A stretch of DNA of 32,230 nucleotides from CAWULT01 sp963923455 (lineage in GTDB: Bacteria; Acidobacteriota; Vicinamibacteria; Vicinamibacterales; UBA2999), in NCBI GenBank assembly GCA_963923455.1, contig CAWULT010000044.1, forward strand, positions 1 through 32,230, read 5' to 3'. Made by a program: the position numbers and the translations under genes. Below the pieces are notes generated by a model. It ran no database searches and was not told where the DNA came from. It saw nothing but the letters and a program-made list of their open reading frames with translations. Shown here piece by piece: positions 30,376 to 32,230 of the stretch. Numbering within the stretch: position 1 is the stretch's first letter; each line of letters begins with the position of its first letter.

Positions 30376-30828
30376 GTGCGCGTGGCGATCGCGCTCGGCA
30401 GCAATCTGGGCGAGCGTGAGGCCACGCTGCGGCAGGCGATCGAGGCGCTGCGTCCGTTCGTCCTGGACATGCGCGTCTCGTCCTTCCATACGACGGCCCA
30501 CGTCGGCGCCGGCGATCATCCGGACTACCTCAACGCAGCCCTGGTGGGGGAGACGGCGCTGTCGGCGCGTGATCTGCTGACGCGGCTCCTCGAGGTCGAA
30601 CGCACCCTGGGACGGGTCCGTACGGTGCAGGATGCACCCCGCACGCTCGACCTCGACCTCATCCTGTACGACGGCCTGGTGACGGACGAGGCGGGCCTCG
30701 TCGTGCCCCATCCGCGGTTCCGGCAGCGGCGTTTCGTGCTGGCGCCGTTGGCGGAAGTGGCCGCCGACTGGGTCGACCCGGTCACGGGGCGGCGCGTCGA
30801 CGAGCTGCTGCGCGCGCTCAGCGCCTGA
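30376..30828 (+). CDS. folK: 2-amino-4-hydroxy-6-hydroxymethyldihydropteridine diphosphokinase (HPPK)
   Basis: The 150-residue protein begins VAIALGSNLGEREATLRQAI, the HPPK opening. It contains DAPRTLDLDLILYD (86-99), the HPPK signature with the two metal-binding Asp residues (92 and 94), then VVPHPRFRQRRFVLAPLAEVA, also diagnostic. The enzyme transfers pyrophosphate from ATP to 6-hydroxymethyl-7,8-dihydropterin in folate synthesis, in the cytoplasm. Length is normal. The GTG start has AGGAA nine bases upstream. It is the last gene of the plus-strand group and is followed by a clear terminator. No other folate gene is in the window. Confidence 0.95.
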   Translation: MRVAIALGSNLGEREATLRQAIEALRPFVLDMRVSSFHTTAHVGAGDHPDYLNAALVGETALSARDLLTRLLEVERTLGRVRTVQDAPRTLDLDLILYDGLVTDEAGLVVPHPRFRQRRFVLAPLAEVAADWVDPVTGRRVDELLRALSA

Positions 30829-30836
30829 ACACGACG

Positions 30837-30864
30837 AACGGGCGCCCGAGGGCGCCCGTTTCGT
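30837..30864. terminator. Bidirectional terminator between folK and the RND gene
   Basis: AACGGGCGCC (30837-30846) and GGCGCCCGTT (30851-30860) form a perfect 10-bp stem with the loop CGAG. On the plus strand it continues GTTTCGT, on the minus strand GTTCGTCGT. It lies eight bases after the folK stop and 49 bases after the RND stop. Confidence 0.7.
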
Positions 30865-30909
30865 CCGCAGTGGGGTGGGGCAGGCCTGGTCGCGGCCAGG
30901 GGCCGCGCG

Positions 30910-32230
30910 TCAGTGCGACTCGGCCCCTGCCTTGCGGCGCCGAAGCCCCTCGAGCCCTTCCTCGAACAGGGTGTAGACGGCCGGCACCAGCACCAGCGTG
31001 ACCACCGTCGAGGCCAGCAGGCCGCCGATCACGACACGAGCGAGCGGCGCCTGCAGTTCGCCGCCGTCGCCGAGGCCCATCGCCATCGGCACCAGCCCCA
31101 GCATCGTCGCGATCGACGTCATCAGAATCGGCCGCAGGCGGGTGCGCCCGCCGAGTTCGACGGCCTCGCGGAGCGGCAGCTTGTCGCGGGTCCGGAGCGT
31201 GTTGATGTAGTCGACGAGCAGGATCGCGTTGCTGACCACGATGCCCGCGAGCATGATCACGCCGATGTAGGCCTGCATGCTGAACGGGGTGCCCGTCAGC
31301 AGCAGGCCGAGCACGACGCCGATGCCGGCCACCGGGATCGAGAACATGATGATGAACGGATCCCGGAGCGACTCGTACTGCGACGCCATCACCGCGTAGA
31401 CGAGCAGCACGGCCAGCACCAGCACCATCAGCAGCTGCTGGAACGACTTGGCCTGTTCCTCGACCTCGGAACCGAAGCCGACGGAGAAGTCCGGGGGCAC
31501 GTTGATCTGGCCGAGCCGGGCCTGGACCGCAGCCACGGCCTCGCTGAGCGGAACCTCCGTCTCGGCGTTGACACGGGTGATCCGCTCCATGTTCTTCCGG
31601 TCGATCTGCACCGGGCCGGTGTCGCGGCTCGTCCGCATGACGTTCTTCGCCGGCACGACCTGGCCGGTCGGGGTCGACAGGAGGACCTCGCCGACGTCCG
31701 ACACCTCGGCGCGGTCCGCCTCGCGCAGGCGCACCACGACCGGATACTCGTTGCCGCGCTCGCGGAACTGCGCCGCGGTCGTGCCGGCCACGTTCGTCTG
31801 AATCGTCGTCGCGACGCCCGACACCGTCATGCCCAGCATCGCGGCCTTCGGCCGGTCGACGCGGACGGAGATCTCGGGACGGCCCTCGTCGCGGCCGAGG
31901 CGGACGTCGGCGATGCCGGGCGTCCCGTTCATCACGTTGACGGCGTCCTGCGCGACGCGCCGCGCGTCGTCGAGGTCGTGGCCGCGAATCTCGAGCGCCA
32001 GACGGCTGTCGTTGCCGCCACCGCCCCCGGGGCCGCCGCCGCCGCCCAGCAGGCGGTTCAGCTGGAAGTTGCCCCCCGAGGCCTGCGCCCGGACCTGCAC
32101 GCCTGGCAGGCCGGACAGCCGCTGGCGCAGGTCCTGTGCGATCTGGTCGTTGGTGCGGGTGCGCTTGTCGCGCGGCACCAAGGTCAAGCGGACCTGGCCG
32201 CGGTTCGTGTTGCCGCCGCCACCCCCGCCG
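30910..32230 (-). CDS. RND efflux transporter, C-terminal half (5' end outside window)
   Basis: The frame is open to the window edge, so the TTG at 32187 is not taken as a start. About 440 residues are visible: the second half of the periplasmic porter region (GQVRLTLVPRDKRTRTNDQI, RPEISVRVDRPKAAMLGMTV, VVPAKNVMRTSRDTGPVQID) and the last membrane helices (MVLVLAVLLVYAVMASQYES, PVAGIGVVLGLLLTGTPFSM, GIVVSNAILLVDYINTLR, TSIATMLGLVPMAMGLGDGG). These are characteristic of the HAE1/AcrB-like branch. It exports small hydrophobic compounds by proton antiport together with a membrane-fusion protein and an outer-membrane channel, which must lie outside the window. Two glycine-rich insertions in the porter part are unusual. 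Confidence 0.93.
   Translation of the reverse strand, partial: GGGGGGNTNRGQVRLTLVPRDKRTRTNDQIAQDLRQRLSGLPGVQVRAQASGGNFQLNRLLGGGGGPGGGGGNDSRLALEIRGHDLDDARRVAQDAVNVMNGTPGIADVRLGRDEGRPEISVRVDRPKAAMLGMTVSGVATTIQTNVAGTTAAQFRERGNEYPVVVRLREADRAEVSDVGEVLLSTPTGQVVPAKNVMRTSRDTGPVQIDRKNMERITRVNAETEVPLSEAVAAVQARLGQINVPPDFSVGFGSEVEEQAKSFQQLLMVLVLAVLLVYAVMASQYESLRDPFIIMFSIPVAGIGVVLGLLLTGTPFSMQAYIGVIMLAGIVVSNAILLVDYINTLRTRDKLPLREAVELGGRTRLRPILMTSIATMLGLVPMAMGLGDGGELQAPLARVVIGGLLASTVVTLVLVPAVYTLFEEGLEGLRRRKAGAESH

Noticed and set aside
1..32230. CRISPR array, insertion sequence, prophage or other mobile element
   Set aside because: No regularly spaced repeats, transposase, integrase or terminal repeats were seen, and the base composition is even. 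The only tRNA shows no attachment-site duplication.

Overview
The window is a chromosomal stretch of a very GC-rich Gram-negative bacterium. Two features point to an acidobacterium, probably of the Vicinamibacteria type: an Oar-like TonB-dependent receptor with an N-terminal carboxypeptidase-regulatory domain, and a DUF5916/CBM9-like outer-membrane protein. Abundant alanine-rich lipoproteins and GTG starts fit this. The assignment is an inference from gene content, not a phylogenetic result. Genes are dense, with 21 protein genes and one tRNA-Leu(UAA). I see no insertion sequence, phage gene, CRISPR array or rRNA.

Layout. 1-3161 (+): end of a BrkB/YihY membrane protein, a YyaL-type thioredoxin-fold protein and a small unknown protein overlapping it by 4 bases. 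3162-3367: a gene-free stretch rich in inverted repeats. 3368-5650 (-): DUF5916 protein. 5817-5905: tRNA-Leu. 5966-7144 (-): exported Sel1-repeat protein. 7322-10585 (-): TonB-dependent receptor with its own promoter, leader hairpin and terminator. 10863-11990 (+): di-heme cytochrome c peroxidase-type lipoprotein. 12057-14654 (-): exported M1 aminopeptidase. 14854-15579 (+): glycine-zipper lipoprotein. 15586-18431 (-): a GAF-containing sigma54 activator translationally coupled to an alpha/beta-hydrolase that has lost its catalytic serine and histidine. 18479-19387 (+): metallo-beta-lactamase-fold hydrolase. 19433-22976 (-): PilZ-like protein and a second sigma54-type activator with a long TPR region. 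23025-23741 (+): PP2C phosphatase. 23790-25472 (-): glucose-6-phosphate isomerase. 25524-29435 (+): tesA-ybbA-ybbP-like overlapping operon. 29500-30828 (+): DksA/TraR-type zinc-finger protein, a ferritin-like helical protein and folK. 30910-32230 (-): C-terminal half of an RND efflux transporter.

The most interesting signal lies around the TPR activator at 20052-22976. A 15-bp dyad close to GGATAC-N3-GTATCC occurs once over the activator's own -10 box, in the 48-bp gap shared with the PP2C gene. It occurs twice more, 31 bp apart, upstream of the PilZ-like gene. This suggests a small circuit in which the activator controls itself, the phosphatase and the PilZ-like protein. In several divergent pairs the promoters are back to back, and -10 boxes sit 6-7 bases from start codons, which points to leaderless or nearly leaderless mRNAs.
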